Source: Rhynchonema sp. JSB1_4
Lineage: Eukaryota; Nematoda; Chromadorea; Monhysterida; Xyalidae
Direction of reading: 5' to 3'
Assembly (NCBI GenBank): GCA_030248065.1
Contig: JASAMV010006200.1
Span: 59,747-123,746, forward strand
DNA length: 64,000 nucleotides
Below the pieces are notes generated by a model that worked only from the letters and a program-made list of their open reading frames with translations, was not told where the DNA came from and made no database searches. Shown here one piece after another: positions 35,323-46,196 of this stretch (positions within the stretch are counted from its first letter, which is position 1; each line of letters opens with the position of its first letter). Position numbers and translations under genes: made by a program.

Positions 35323-38300
35323 CTAATGGACGCCATTCACCAATTTGCTATCGGCTGCATACCCGTTTACAATTGTTTTGCCCTTGACCGTATTGTTGGC
35401 TGCGGTTTTCGGTGCCAATTTGGCCACCGGATGGTCGGCGCGGTTAGCGTACGTGTCCAGTCGATTGATGACGTGCCTGGCAATATCGATTGATTGGCTG
35501 ATCGAGCGGCGATCACCTATTTGTTCAGTCCCTGGCCCTGCCAACCTGTACACTTCAACCGTTCGCTCAAAGTCCTTCTGCAACTGGGCCTTTCGCTGTT
35601 CGGCGCTTTCAGCCGCGACCACTTGCATCAGCTCCGGCTCACTCAGCGATCGCAGCGATTTGGCGAACTCTTTGTTTTTCTGTTATGTGATGCATGGGCA
35701 ACGAATGCTATATTTCTGATTCGGTCAAAACGAATGAACAAGTGAGGCTACCGACCTGATATGGAATATTCAGTCGTTGTTTGATGGCCAGTCGATATTT
35801 GGTGTATTCTTCGTCGTTGGCCACGTTGGTGCACTTCAATCGCAGAATTTCGTACACACGACGGGCTTGTTTCTGCGAACATCGCGTTTTCGTTAGGTGC
35901 TGGCTCACGTGTCAGAAAGTTGGTAGCAACAATGGCAGACCGAAATTTTCACTACCAACCTTTGGAATCTTCAGCTTCTCCGTCGCTTCGGTGGCCATTT
36001 CCGACGAAAAGCCATCTTTCAATTTCTCCGGCGCAAAACTTGGCAACAGTGTTGAACAGTTTACCGAGTCGACGAAGTCTCGAAGTTGCACGAACGTTTC
36101 GGCCGGTTCTTCAGCTAAAATGGAAAGAAATTGCAAAAATACTACAGAGTTTGTTCCTTGCCAAACAACAAGAATAGTGACAACGGGCCTGTAATGTCGA
36201 TAACACTGATTTGCGGCACAAAATGGTTGTAGATTGTTTGCAACAACCGCACGCCGTGGCCACTGCGACGGAACGGAGGCAACAAAAGGATTTGACTGAA
36301 AAAACCATTTCGGTTTTCTGTGCTTCGTCGATAATTTTGTGTACGTCGGTCAGCAGTGTCAAGCAAAAATTGGTTGTTTTTCGTTCTTGCTCAGCTGGGG
36401 GCTGCGGAACGCAACAGCAAGCCATTGACAGCAGCAGCGTTTTTTATTGACTGAATTTCGGCGTCCAAAAATTTTAATCTGGCACCTAGAATTTGGGCTC
36501 CTAATTTAGGTGCCAGAATTCATTTTTGGCATCTAAAAATGAGCGATTTAGGAGCCTGTGACACCTAACTTTATTTGAAATAAAAAACCCTGAGTACTAG
36601 ATTATGACTAACGCTATTCTGGGTCGCACGTGCTCGGGATACGCGTAGTAGTGGTAGACTGATGCATAGCCGACAAAATGATGACGCACAGGACCAGCCG
36701 AATCGGTGACTTTCTCGAAACTGTAACTTAGGACACTGCGTCTCGTTAGTCGACGGAGAACATACTTTTGGCATCCAGAAAACACAGGATAATGTGAACG
36801 TCACCAAAATTATGTCTTATTGGCGCCTGGTCAAAGCAAGAAACGGAAAAAAAGATGAACGACTGCGAAAAAAACGACTACTCAGATGAACGCGAACGTA
36901 CAGCATGAAATGCGACCATTTTTCATCATCAACATCAGTGAATTGCGCGGCATCGATGAACCAGAAGGCGAACGTTTGCATTCGGCCGAGGTATCGCTGG
37001 AATTGCTCACCACCCGGGCTGCGCTGCATGTAGATCGTGAACTGGCGTTGATCCGATGGGGAGGCTGGATTTTGAAATAAAATAAGACTTCCTTCCTACG
37101 GTTTCTGTCAAGCGCAGAGATCTTGCATCTGAATCTGGGCAGCTCGTCCATCGTACACATTCCAGATCATAATATGGCTAGCTCTCACCTTTGTCGGCGA
37201 CAGAGTAGGAATGCAACAGTTCGCCGAACGGTTTGAAGTCGACATCTTCCTTTAAGCGCTTCAAAAAACCGTCCTTATTCGTCTCGATTTTCTGGTTTTC
37301 CGCCCATAGCTTGCTGAGTTTGCCGAACACGTCGTCAGCCTGAAACAAATGGAGCTTTTCAAAATGGAAAATGCAAAATGGTAATGCCACGAAATCCACA
37401 TGCATTTGCAGATGTTTCAATTGAGCTAACAATACGTGACGACTAAACTGTTTGTTTGTGCAAACAGGCAGAAACGGGCGCTTCACGGCGCACACAGAAA
37501 ACTGCAACCAATTAGCTTGCATCTCACCCGGACTGACCTCAACCGTTTTATCGACTTCCGTAATTTTGCTGTCGTAGTTCATCTCAAAATATGCGTGCAG
37601 ATTACCAGCAGCGAACGACAGTCGAATGTCCAGATCAGAATAGCCCACAATTGTTTCCCTACAACAGTGTAGTTGAGTGGTCAAGCAAAGACTAACGCGT
37701 TCATGGGACATGTTGGGAAAGCTAGTCCAGCTGCCTTGACAAACGCAAATTTTCGATTTCGCGACAGAAGGCACGGGTTCGCTCAAGGTTTGGCCAAAGC
37801 CAGTGTAGTTCCAGGGGGGAGGGGGACCACCCCTAAGGTTACACTAATTTCCCCGACCAAGGTACACTAGTACAGTAATTTTCTTCTCCTTCCAGAGTCT
37901 ACAGCCATTCTTTTCCAAGGGCAAGGCGCAATAGTCGATGAACAATTCGACTCGAGCGTTTGGATCGCGAAAGCGTACCTGGCCCACAAATATTCAGTAC
38001 ACTAATTTCCCCTACACTAATTTCCCCAATTTTTTGCCTGGAATAGGCATTTTTAGGCCTAAAACGGGCATTTTTATGCAAAAAAACGTGTGATTTTCAG
38101 GTCAACGTTGTCAAAAGTCGCCAAAATACTCTTTTTATGAAGATTTTTTTCAAAAAGGGGCAAAACCGGGTCAAATTTTCAACCTCAAAAAGTGACTTTT
38201 TCCTGAATTTGGGTCTTCCCCCCAAGGAGGTACACTAATTTCCCCTCCGAAAAAGTAGGGAGGTACACTATTTTCCCCGCCGCACCAGGAACTACACTGG

Positions 38301-39942
38301 CCAAAGCCTAAGCCTAAGGAAACGGGAAGTCAATTTTGAAATTGGACCCGCTTTTCCCAAACTGCGTTCCTGGGCACCAGTCGGTCAAGATTCAGGAACA
38401 CCACATTTTGCACTTCGACGCCTATTTTTGAAGCCAAAAAACGGTACCTTAACACACAGAAAGAGACGTCTGGTAATTGGTAGGGATCGGAGGGTTTAAG
38501 ACAAAATTTTTGAAAATAACTCGTTGCACGCAATTCTCAGTGCAGTTGTTGGCTAATAGGTATCTGTAAAAAATCCGCGCGAGCCACGAGGTGTGCCCAA
38601 AACCTCATTTTTGCACAAAAACTGTTTTTATTGTCTGGCGTTGTCGGTAGGGTTAGAGAGATGTCGGGTGTCGGGTGCCAAAAAAGTGTAGGTGTCGGGT
38701 GTCGGGTACCTCCAGATGTCGGGTGTCGGGTTTTTTAGGACCCGACAGCCGACACCCGACACTTACGGTTCAAAACATCAGTTTTGCTGAGAGAAGAATT
38801 TTGGGAGAAAATTTTCTTCGAACCAAATGTTTCCGAAGACGCAGAATGTCACATTTTGGTGTTTATTTCGTGTGAAAATACTTGAATTCAGTAACTTGAG
38901 CCAAAAAATTGCACTAATGATGCAAATGAACAAAAATTTGCCTGTTTTTGGTCCAAAAACAGGTGTCGGGTGTCGGGTTTTTTTCAAAAACTAGATGTCG
39001 GGTGTCGGGTTTTTTTGCAACTGTCGGGTGTCGGCTTTTTTTCTCAGATGTCGGGTGTCGGGTGTCGGGTACTTCCAGATGTCGGGTGTCGGGTGTCGGG
39101 TACCCCCCCGACCTCTAACCCTAGTTGTCGGGTATCGGGTTTTTGCCAAGCCTCGGGTATCGGCATACCCCCGATACCGATTCCCAGTAAAGGGCAGTGT
39201 AGTTCCTGGGGGGGGGACCCCCCCTCGGGTACGTCTGTTCCCCCTCCGAGGTACGCCTGCCCCACTGTTCCCCCTCCGGGTACGTCTGCTCCCCCAATTT
39301 TTTCCTAAAATGGGCAAATTTAGGCCTAAAATAGGCATTTTTAGGCCAAAAATAGGTAAACTTTAAGTGAAACCTCCAAAAAAACGCCAAAATACCCTTT
39401 TTATAGGGGATTTTTCGCAAAAGAAGGCAAAAATAGTCCAATTTTTCGACCTCAAAAAATGACTTTTTTCCGTCCCCCCCCCCAAATTGGGACTTCCCCC
39501 CCCCCTTCCCCCCCCCCCAGGTAGGTACGTCTGTTCCCCCTCCGAAAATAGTGGAGGGTACGTCTGTTCCCCCTCCGGACCAGGAACTACACTGGTAAAG
39601 GGTGATACAAAGAAGGTAATCAGGCGCTAGTTGGATATTTTTACGTGCACAGCCGCAACAGTGCAGATATTCCGCGTCTCACTCACCCGTCACCGAAATG
39701 TTGATGCGTGAATTCCGGATTGAAACAATCGTCGCCCTCTGTTTCATCAAGCGAGTCGACATTTTTAACTGCAATACACACTGCTGCTGAATATTTGCAA
39801 AATCTCCGTGTATATAAAAACGTTGATCAAGAGAGAACCAAAGAGACCCACCCAAGCGCATTCGAATGGCATCAGCAGCTTCACAAACAAACTGGGACTC
39901 AGCCGTCGACACCGCGTGCTTGGTTTCGTCCTCCCACTGCAT
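35323..39942 (-). CDS. HAT1: Histone acetyltransferase type B catalytic subunit
   Basis: Acetylates newly made histone H4 before deposition, acting with an RbAp46-type partner. Eleven exons, 5' to 3' on the minus strand: 39852-39942, 37903-37978, 37697-37730, 37538-37658, 37189-37339, 36902-37064, 36613-36720, 36189-36295, 35960-36114, 35756-35872 and 35323-35679. Exon 1 gives FVCEAADAIRMRL and exon 2 VRFRDPNARVELFI. Later motifs are VDFKPFGELLHSYSV, FWFIDAAQFTDVDDEKW, GYASVYHYYAYPE, the acetyl-CoA loop RRSGHG, the active-site stretch VIDITAEEPAETF and KQARRVYEILRL. These follow human HAT1 in order. Odd points: the exon 1 donor is one base out of phase (a G-run, so possible sequence error); intron 3 is only 38 bp; the intron at 36188 starts GC; and exon 2 lies inside an F2 MITE. 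Exons 2 and 3 are the least certain. Confidence 0.88.
37801..38299. mobile_element. hAT-like MITE, family F2, enclosing HAT1 exon 2
   Basis: Ends are CAGTGTAGTTCCAGG and CCAGGAACTACACTG, with a perfect 8-bp duplication GCCAAAGC at 37793-37800 and 38300-38307. The order otherwise matches other F2 copies. However, about 125 bases (roughly 37870-37995), bounded on both sides by GTACACTA motifs of the subterminal repeat, are foreign to F2. That segment holds a 76-base exon-like piece, 37903-37978 on the minus strand, with AG/GT borders. Confidence 0.88.
38648..39123. mobile_element. hAT-like MITE, family F5, complete, in HAT1 intron 1
   Basis: Ends are TAGGGTTAGAG and CTCTAACCCTA, with the perfect 8-bp duplication GTTGTCGG at 38640-38647 and 39124-39131. 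The subterminal repeats are TGTCGGGTGTCGGGTAC units. It is the inverse of the copy at 1237-1711 and very similar through the core. Confidence 0.92.
39195..39594. mobile_element. hAT-like MITE, family F2, complete, in HAT1 intron 1
   Basis: Ends are CAGTGTAGTTCCTGG and CCAGGAACTACACTG. The perfect 8-bp duplication GTAAAGGG lies at 39187-39194 and 39595-39602. The subterminal repeats are GGTACGTCTGTTCCCCCTCC units. Confidence 0.93.
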
Positions 39943-40141
39943 CTTTCCTTTATTCGCTGGCTTGACAAATTGGCGGCTTTTTTACCGAACCCCACTGTTC
40001 GTCTCTGAAACAAAATCCAAATCTGGAAGTGTAATGATTGACGATCAAAATCCTCCAGTGCCACAGTACCAGCACGATGTTGGCTGGGGTGCTGCTGCGG
40101 CACATTCGGGTCTCGGCCCCTTTCAAAATGAGACACTGTAA

Positions 40142-40559
40142 TACCGTAAAAACCTAAATAGAAGGGGGGGGCTCTATTAACTCACTGACCCCATTTTGGG
40201 GGGGCTCTATTCCGGGGGGGGCTTCTATTAATTCACTGACCCGAACCTGAAAAAATTGTTCCCAGAAATACCCCCAAAAACCCCTAAGAAGGGGTTCGAA
40301 AGGATGTTTTTTCGCTTGTAATCGCATTTATTCGTGTATTCGTCAATAAGAGGCGTATTATGTGCTCTGAACGAACAACAAACGTGCATAAATGTACCTG
40401 TGCACCACTATCAAGCGTTAATACACTACTGTATAGCGGATGTTACTTAGGGGGGGCTCTATTCCGGGGGGCTCTATTAATTCACTGACCCCTTTTTGGG
40501 GGGCTGTATTACGGGGGGCTCTATTCCGGGGGGGGGGCTGTATTTAGGTTTTTACGGTA
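40142..40559. mobile_element. TA-flanked MITE, family F1
   Basis: Ends are TACCGTAAAAACCTAAATA and TATTTAGGTTTTTACGGTA. The subterminal repeats are GGGGGGCTCTATTAATTCAC units. No 8-bp duplication is present. TA at both borders suggests a Tc1/mariner-like insertion, but this is inferred. Confidence 0.8.
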
Positions 40560-40727
40560 GTCGGCCCATCAGCTCATGGAGCTTTTGGTTTGGAGGTTCA
40601 GGTTCCCTGTGAAAACTTGTTCTTCCGCAAGGCAGTGTAGTTCCTGGTCCGGCGCGGCGGTTAGTGCACCTACCCCTTTTTTTCGTGTGGCGGTTAGTGT
40701 ACCTCCCTGGGGGGAAGCAGTGATGTA

Positions 40728-41530
40728 GTTGGTCCGAGCAAGAAAGCTAGCTAGCTGGAGGGGTCCGGCGCAAGAAAGCTAGCTAGCTACCGTAAAAACC
40801 TAAATAGAAGGGGGGGCTCTATTAACTCACTGACCCCATTTTGGGGGGGCTCTATTACGGGGGGGCTCTATTCCGGGGGGGCCTCTATTAATTCACTGAC
40901 CCGAACCTGAAAAATTGTTCCCAGAAATACCCCCCAAAAACCCCTAAAAAGGGGTTTGAAAGGATGTTTTTTCGCTTGTAATCGCATTTATTCGTGTCTA
41001 TTCGTCAATAGGAGGCGTATTATGTGCTCTGAACGAACAACAAACGTGCATAAATGTACCTGTACACCACTATCAAGCCTTAATACACTACAGTATAGGG
41101 GATGTTACTTAGGGGGGGCTCTATTCCGGGGGGGCCTCTATTAATTCACTGACCCCTTTTTGGGGGGGCTGTATTACGGGGGGGCTCTATTCCGGGGGGG
41201 CTGTATTTAGGTTTTTACGGTAGCCGGGTACCCCGATTTGGGGGGGGGTAGTGGTCCAGAAGTCAAAAACAGGGGTATAAAAATTGGTCGAAATTTTGCT
41301 AAAATAAGCCTTAAAATGCGTATTTTTGTGCACGTGTGAGAAAATTTGAACGAATTTGACCATTTTGGCCCATAAAATGGTCATTTTCGCACTAAAATCA
41401 ACACTTTTTTACTTGGTGACCGGAGCAAGAAAGCTAGCTAGCCAGTTGGGGGTATGGGTTTCGGAGCAAGAAAGCTACCTAGCAGTTGGGGGGGTAATAC
41501 CCCCCATACCCCCCCCCAACCACATCACTG
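40728..41530. mobile_element. hAT-like MITE, family F6, with a nested F1 element
   Basis: Ends are CAGTGATGTAGTTGG and CCAACCACATCACTG, with a perfect 8-bp duplication GGGGGAAG at 40720-40727 and 41531-41538. The subterminal repeats are GAGCAAGAAAGCTAGCTAGC units, two near each end. An F1 element sits at 40788-41222. Confidence 0.9.
40788..41222. mobile_element. TA-flanked MITE, family F1, nested in F6
   Basis: Same ends (TACCGTAAAAACC and GGTTTTTACGGTA) and interior as 40142-40559, inserted at a TA after AGCTAGC. Confidence 0.8.
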
Positions 41531-41935
41531 GGGGGAAGGGGGGAGACCCAAATCCAAGAAAAAGTCACTTTTTGAGGTAGAAAATTTGACCGATTTTTGG
41601 CCCTTTTTGGAAAAAAATTCTTCATAAAAAAGGGTATATTGGCGACTTTTGACAACATCTACCTAAAAATCAGCCATTTTGGGCGACCAACGATAGAGAA
41701 ATCCAGAGTTGGATTGCGTTTATGTGATTTCTAGCAAGATTGACTAATTTTACGGAAATCCACCCGTTTTGTGTATGCTTAAGCACAGTCCCATACTTAA
41801 GGTTAATGCTTCTATTTCAGGCTTAGGCTTAGGCACAAGACTGAATCAAATAAAACACACAGCCACGGCGAAAAACGGCTATATCTTTCGTGGACGCATG
41901 GTCGGTCGGGTGGATTTCCGTTATTCCGTATACCA

Positions 41936-42109
41936 TACCCGTAAAAACCTAAATAGAGCCCCCCCCGGAATAGAGCCCCCCCTCGGAATATCGATCGAAA
42001 ATAACACCGGATTTGGAACGCTCTCGCTGAGAAACGAAAATAATTTTTTGAAAATGGGGTCAGTGACTTAATAGAGCCCCCCCCCCCTTGTATTTAGGTT
42101 TTTACGGTA
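41936..42109. mobile_element. TA-flanked MITE, family F1, short copy
   Basis: Ends are TACCCGTAAAAACCTAAATAG and TATTTAGGTTTTTACGGTA around only about 130 bases of interior. It retains the TAGAGCCCCCCCC and GGGGTCAGTGACTTAATAG motifs. Confidence 0.7.
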
Positions 42110-42409
42110 ATTACTCGCTCGTATTCTATCTCCCGCCCGATATTTCTCTTTCTTTTCTTTTTCGTAAGCCAACCGGAACCGGAACAGCAGTGGATCCTGT
42201 CAACCTTTCATTTTATCCTGCGGACTGTAAAAAATGAAACAAAACGAAGGGAAGACGGCTGAAATCCAATGCATTAATTTTGCCTTTACATCATATTTGA
42301 GCTGTTAGTAAACCTGAAAATTCTGTGCTGGATCAAACCTTCATCATCACGTGGTCAGCCAAGAACCAAACGGCCAGGATACCAACGGGGTTTTGCGTGT
42401 ATAAGCATA

Positions 42410-42600
42410 GGAACACCATATCTCCCTATGTTTTGTACACAAAATTGGTGTTCCACGTGTATTTGATAGGAACACCATATCTCCCTATGTTTTGTACACA
42501 AAATTGGTGTTCGACGTGTATTTGATAGGAACACCATATCTCTCTATGTTTTGTACACAAAAATGGTGTTCGACGTGTATTTGATACGAACACCATCATA
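42410..42600. repeat. 59-bp minisatellite, three copies plus a partial one
   Basis: Units start at 42410, 42469, 42528 and (partial) 42587. Each reads GGAACACCATATCTCCCTAT, then TTTTGTACACAAAA and GGTGTT, then GACGTGTATTTGATA. The copies differ by one to three bases. Confidence 0.9.
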
Positions 42601-44346
42601 TCTCATTGGGTGATGGTGATACACGATGATGAGTGGCTCAGAGAGAAATTGTTCAAAAATTATTGTAAATTGAAACGGTGGAAAATGAAGTGAATTGGTA
42701 ATTTTTCTCAAAAAACACTCCTTGTTTTTAGCGTGGATGGACTCTTCTTGACGGAGAAAAAAATAATAAATGTCTTTTTTTGTCTTTCGTGTCTATTTTG
42801 TTTTTCGTTCGTGTCTTTTTGCGTCAAGAAGTGTCCATGCGTAGTGGACAGTTCTTGACTGCAGAGACAAAAATAAACGGAAGCATGCAATGTCATGTGC
42901 ATGCAAACAAAACAAACAAGTTGAAACAACAGCAAGAGCAAACTCATTTGGGCTTAATTTGAAAAACAGCGTTGAACCTGAGAGTGAAACCAGTCAGAAA
43001 TACCACATGCATGAACTCATTCCAGATAATTCAACGACAATATTTGATCTCACCCGGTCATCGTGTTGAAACATCAGTCGGCCCTGAAGATCAAAGGGAA
43101 GCAACAATGGACTGGGATCGACGTCCGAGAGAGCAGTGAGCGTCTTCCGAAGGCCAGCCGTTTCTCATTTTATGTGTCGTTTGATGTGTGCCAACCAACC
43201 CTCAATTTCAAGTCCCACCCGCCGGGGCAGAAGTCGTTAACGCAATCATGGCGATTCTTCAGACAGTAAAGGATTGACGCCCATTTGGTTGGGTTAGAGA
43301 AGTTATTCGTTTATTTTGGATTCCTTGAGAACAACAAGAAGAGCAGGTATAGCCCACCCAGCCCATCCCTTAGCAGGTTCGTTGCGAGTTCATGTTTTTA
43401 TCGCGGCAAAGGACGTGATCACGTGATAATCTCAGACAAGAAACAGCATTTATGTCAACGGAATAAATTGCCATCGTATAACCTACCACTGTGCATGGCC
43501 CTGAAGCTGACCGGTGGGTTACGGTTGGGCGCCATACCGTAACCAAACAGTTGTGCTCAATCTTCATTCGCTCTGGCAGGTGACGCAACAGAAACTACCG
43601 ATCTCTCTTTCTTTCATTTTGCGCGTTACCGTATCCGAGACATCGGTTCACGAGGAGCCCACCCGATGACGCACCGTTCATCGCGGCGTGGGAACGTGCT
43701 GCTGAGGGTGCACCCCTCCCCTGTGTTCGGCTCGGAGCGCTTATGCAGGCCCCGGACCAGGGGGTTGGTGGGCACGCACAACAAACAGCATTATCGTCGC
43801 CTTCAATTTATTTATTTATCCCGTCATCGCGTGTCAATTCAAACCACAATGCGGCACGAAATTCCCAACTCATTTGTCAAACGGCTGGCCTCTAATACGG
43901 GCGCATCTCTCTCTTGCCGCTTGTGTTTATCATGTGAGTCGCATAGGTATTTTATTACATTGGAATTCTATTTCAAGCGACTTCGCCACACCACTTCTAT
44001 ATGCTAAAGACTGATACTAGTTTCACTTTCAGTCGAAAAACGCTTGACAAAACTGGAAAGTTTGGCATTTTTCATGCGCTTGCGGTCGGAAACAATACAG
44101 AAAAGCGTTTTGACACATTTTGCAAACAACTTTTTAGATTGATGTCGCATTATATCAAGTTATACAGACGAAGATGAAAGAAAGCAGTCTCGTTCACATG
44201 AGCGTATACGTATGCACACATTGATTTTCACACCTGTGCTGTGCGTGCTGGAGCGCTTCGTTTGTGTGTGACATGAAGAAAACGCCATAAAACTGGTGGA
44301 CAGACAAGCACATCATGAAAGTGTGCCCGACCAAACGAAGTCTACC
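42601..44346. other. Stretch without a supported gene
   Basis: About 42725-42885 has a degenerate inverted motif (TTCTTGACGGAG, GTCAAGAAGTGTCCATGCG, GACAGTTCTTGAC, AGACAAAAATAA) related to the GTCAACAAGTGTCC repeats near 4878-5036. The rest has only short unsupported frames. Confidence 0.5.
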
Positions 44347-46172
44347 ATGATCGATTCCAGCATTATCTTTCTTCTATTTCTGGCATCCTGTCTTTCCACT
44401 CCAGCCAGATGTGTTCGTGTGCACAAATTCAGCTGGGACAACGTTTGGCCACATGGCCGTGTGTTGTATCGATTCAACCCTGATTATAAAGGCGATCGTG
44501 TTCATGTCATCGAAGCGTTCCATCTGCTCGAAACGCTCACCTGCGTGCGATTCGTTGAAGTAACAGGTACTCAAGATCATCGATCTTTTTTTAAAGACAC
44601 GTTCAGTGTACTGTTCCCTTTTGGTGATTTGAATTGTGTCGTTGTGATCTTTCCAGTGCCGCTGCACGTTAGGCATGCAGTCTAAGACCTAGGTCTGATG
44701 GAAAGTTTCCAAGCCAAGAAATTCTATCAGTAGATCAGAGCCGAAAAAATGAGAGAAACATGCAGCAAATGCTAGGCCTGAATCTGAAAGTAGAGTTGCC
44801 CTAAAGGTAAACTCCAGGATAAACTCTTTCACTATTCAACGCGCAGAGCATCACCCATCTGCACATCTTCGAATCACATCCGATCCATACTGTTCGTCAC
44901 ACGTCGGACGTCGACCGGACATACGAGGGGGACAGAAACTGAGTTTGCCTGCCTGGTGCGTCAGACAGGGAGGGTTCCTGTCCGGTAAGTTTCACTTGGT
45001 GATGGTGATTACGGTTCTGATGAACGGCGGTCACTCACTTACTGTCCTGTCTTATAACTTGAACTTGCTGGTGATCTTCAGTTTAACAGTCAGACGTATG
45101 TCGCTAATTGTACATTGCGCATGCACGCAGCGTGCGGACACAAAATCTGCTGACCACCTGATGTTTCAATACAGGTGTGTTGCACGAACTTCTGCACGCG
45201 ATCGGTTTTGGCCACGAACACTGTCGTCTCGATCGATATGACTACGTGAATGTGAACTGGCACGGTATGGAGTCGATACTGTGGTTTGCGTACGAGGCAA
45301 AGCCGGACGGACACTCGCTGTTGAACTATTCGGCACGTTTCTTTTCTTGCATGAAAGATTTTTTTAGGCCAAATGGTATCGGCGCTTGTTTCCCAAAATT
45401 ATATATGTATGCTTCAGTTGGTGACCTTATAGGCTTGGGCCTTGAAGAATCGGCAGCTTTACAGTTTGTGGCGTTGGCCATAAGACTCAATTACCATATT
45501 ATGGCTTGCATTGGCGACGACCACGAAAGCGACCTAACAATCCGGTACACATTGACATTCAGCTGCCCTACGACTACTCCAGTGTGCTGCACTACGGTGC
45601 GTGGGACAACGCACGAAAACCGAGGGTAGCACCAGTGCTCACGCCAACCCGACCGGGGTTCAGCATTCAGGATCCGCCACTTGCGCTCAGTCTGCTCGAT
45701 GTGCTAAAGATCAATTCGTTGTATGGATGTCAGGTTCGATTTGTATAGTTGATTTGCTTCGCAATTGCTACCGCAGGTATTCAATATAAACAGTGCTCCC
45801 AAGGTCGGCACCGCTGCAACAACGGTTGCGATTTATCGATGTTTAGCTGTAACTACTGTGCTTTTGCATATCATAACTTTTATGGGGATTCTAAACGCAT
45901 TGTCCAACTTCTCCAACAAGTGCGATGACCTTTCAGCTTTAGAGTATGGTCATGTTGTAATCCCTGACGCATTGCAACCCAACAGGTCGATAATTTGGAG
46001 TCCCTTCTTCGCGCAGGACCACCTTGCGAATCAGTTGTCCAAATGTGCCGACTACGTTCGACACTGTCAACGATTTACGTTCGATGACAGGGAACAATCG
46101 AGAAAAGATCTGTGTGAAGCATCAGAATATCACAGGAGAGTGTGTCGTAGAACGTGCAAACTTTGTTCCTAA
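44347..46172 (+). CDS. Secreted astacin-family metalloprotease with ShKT domain
   Basis: Zinc endopeptidase of the astacin (M12A) family. The start at ATG 44347 gives a signal peptide (SSIIFLLFLASCLS). Exons: 44347-44566, 44847-44984, 45175-45336, about 45530-45733, 45777-45803 and 46017-46172. Motifs are ETLTCVRFVEV, YCSSHVGRRPD, the zinc site HELLHAIGFGHEH, the Met-turn region DYSSVLHYG and a C-terminal six-cysteine ShKT domain (CADYVRHC to CRRTCKLCS). Odd points: there is no evident propeptide with the usual Cys-switch-like Asp stretch, and the Met of the Met-turn (SVMHY in most astacins) is Leu. The join into exon 4 is one base out of phase, and the small fifth exon is uncertain. ShKT-tailed astacins are typical of nematodes, but the family is not restricted to them. 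Confidence 0.85.
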
Positions 46173-46196
46173 TTTGGGTCACATTCATTGTCTCCA

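Larger units (their letters stand above)
40633..41700. mobile_element. F2-related hAT MITE split by an F6 element
   Basis: The left end CAGTGTAGTTCCTGG is at 40633. After the F6 insertion ending at 41530, typical F2 interior resumes with GGGGAAGGGGGGAGACCC and AAAGTCACTTTTTGAGGT. The right terminal repeat is not found before the sequence becomes unrelated at about 41700. Confidence 0.65.

Noticed and set aside
42410..42600. CRISPR-like spaced repeats
   Set aside because: Units are directly adjacent with no unique spacers, in a eukaryotic genome; a minisatellite explains them.
43063..44007. Several 60-110 codon frames before the astacin gene
   Set aside because: No splice-consistent extension, no recognisable domain and no repetition elsewhere in the window.
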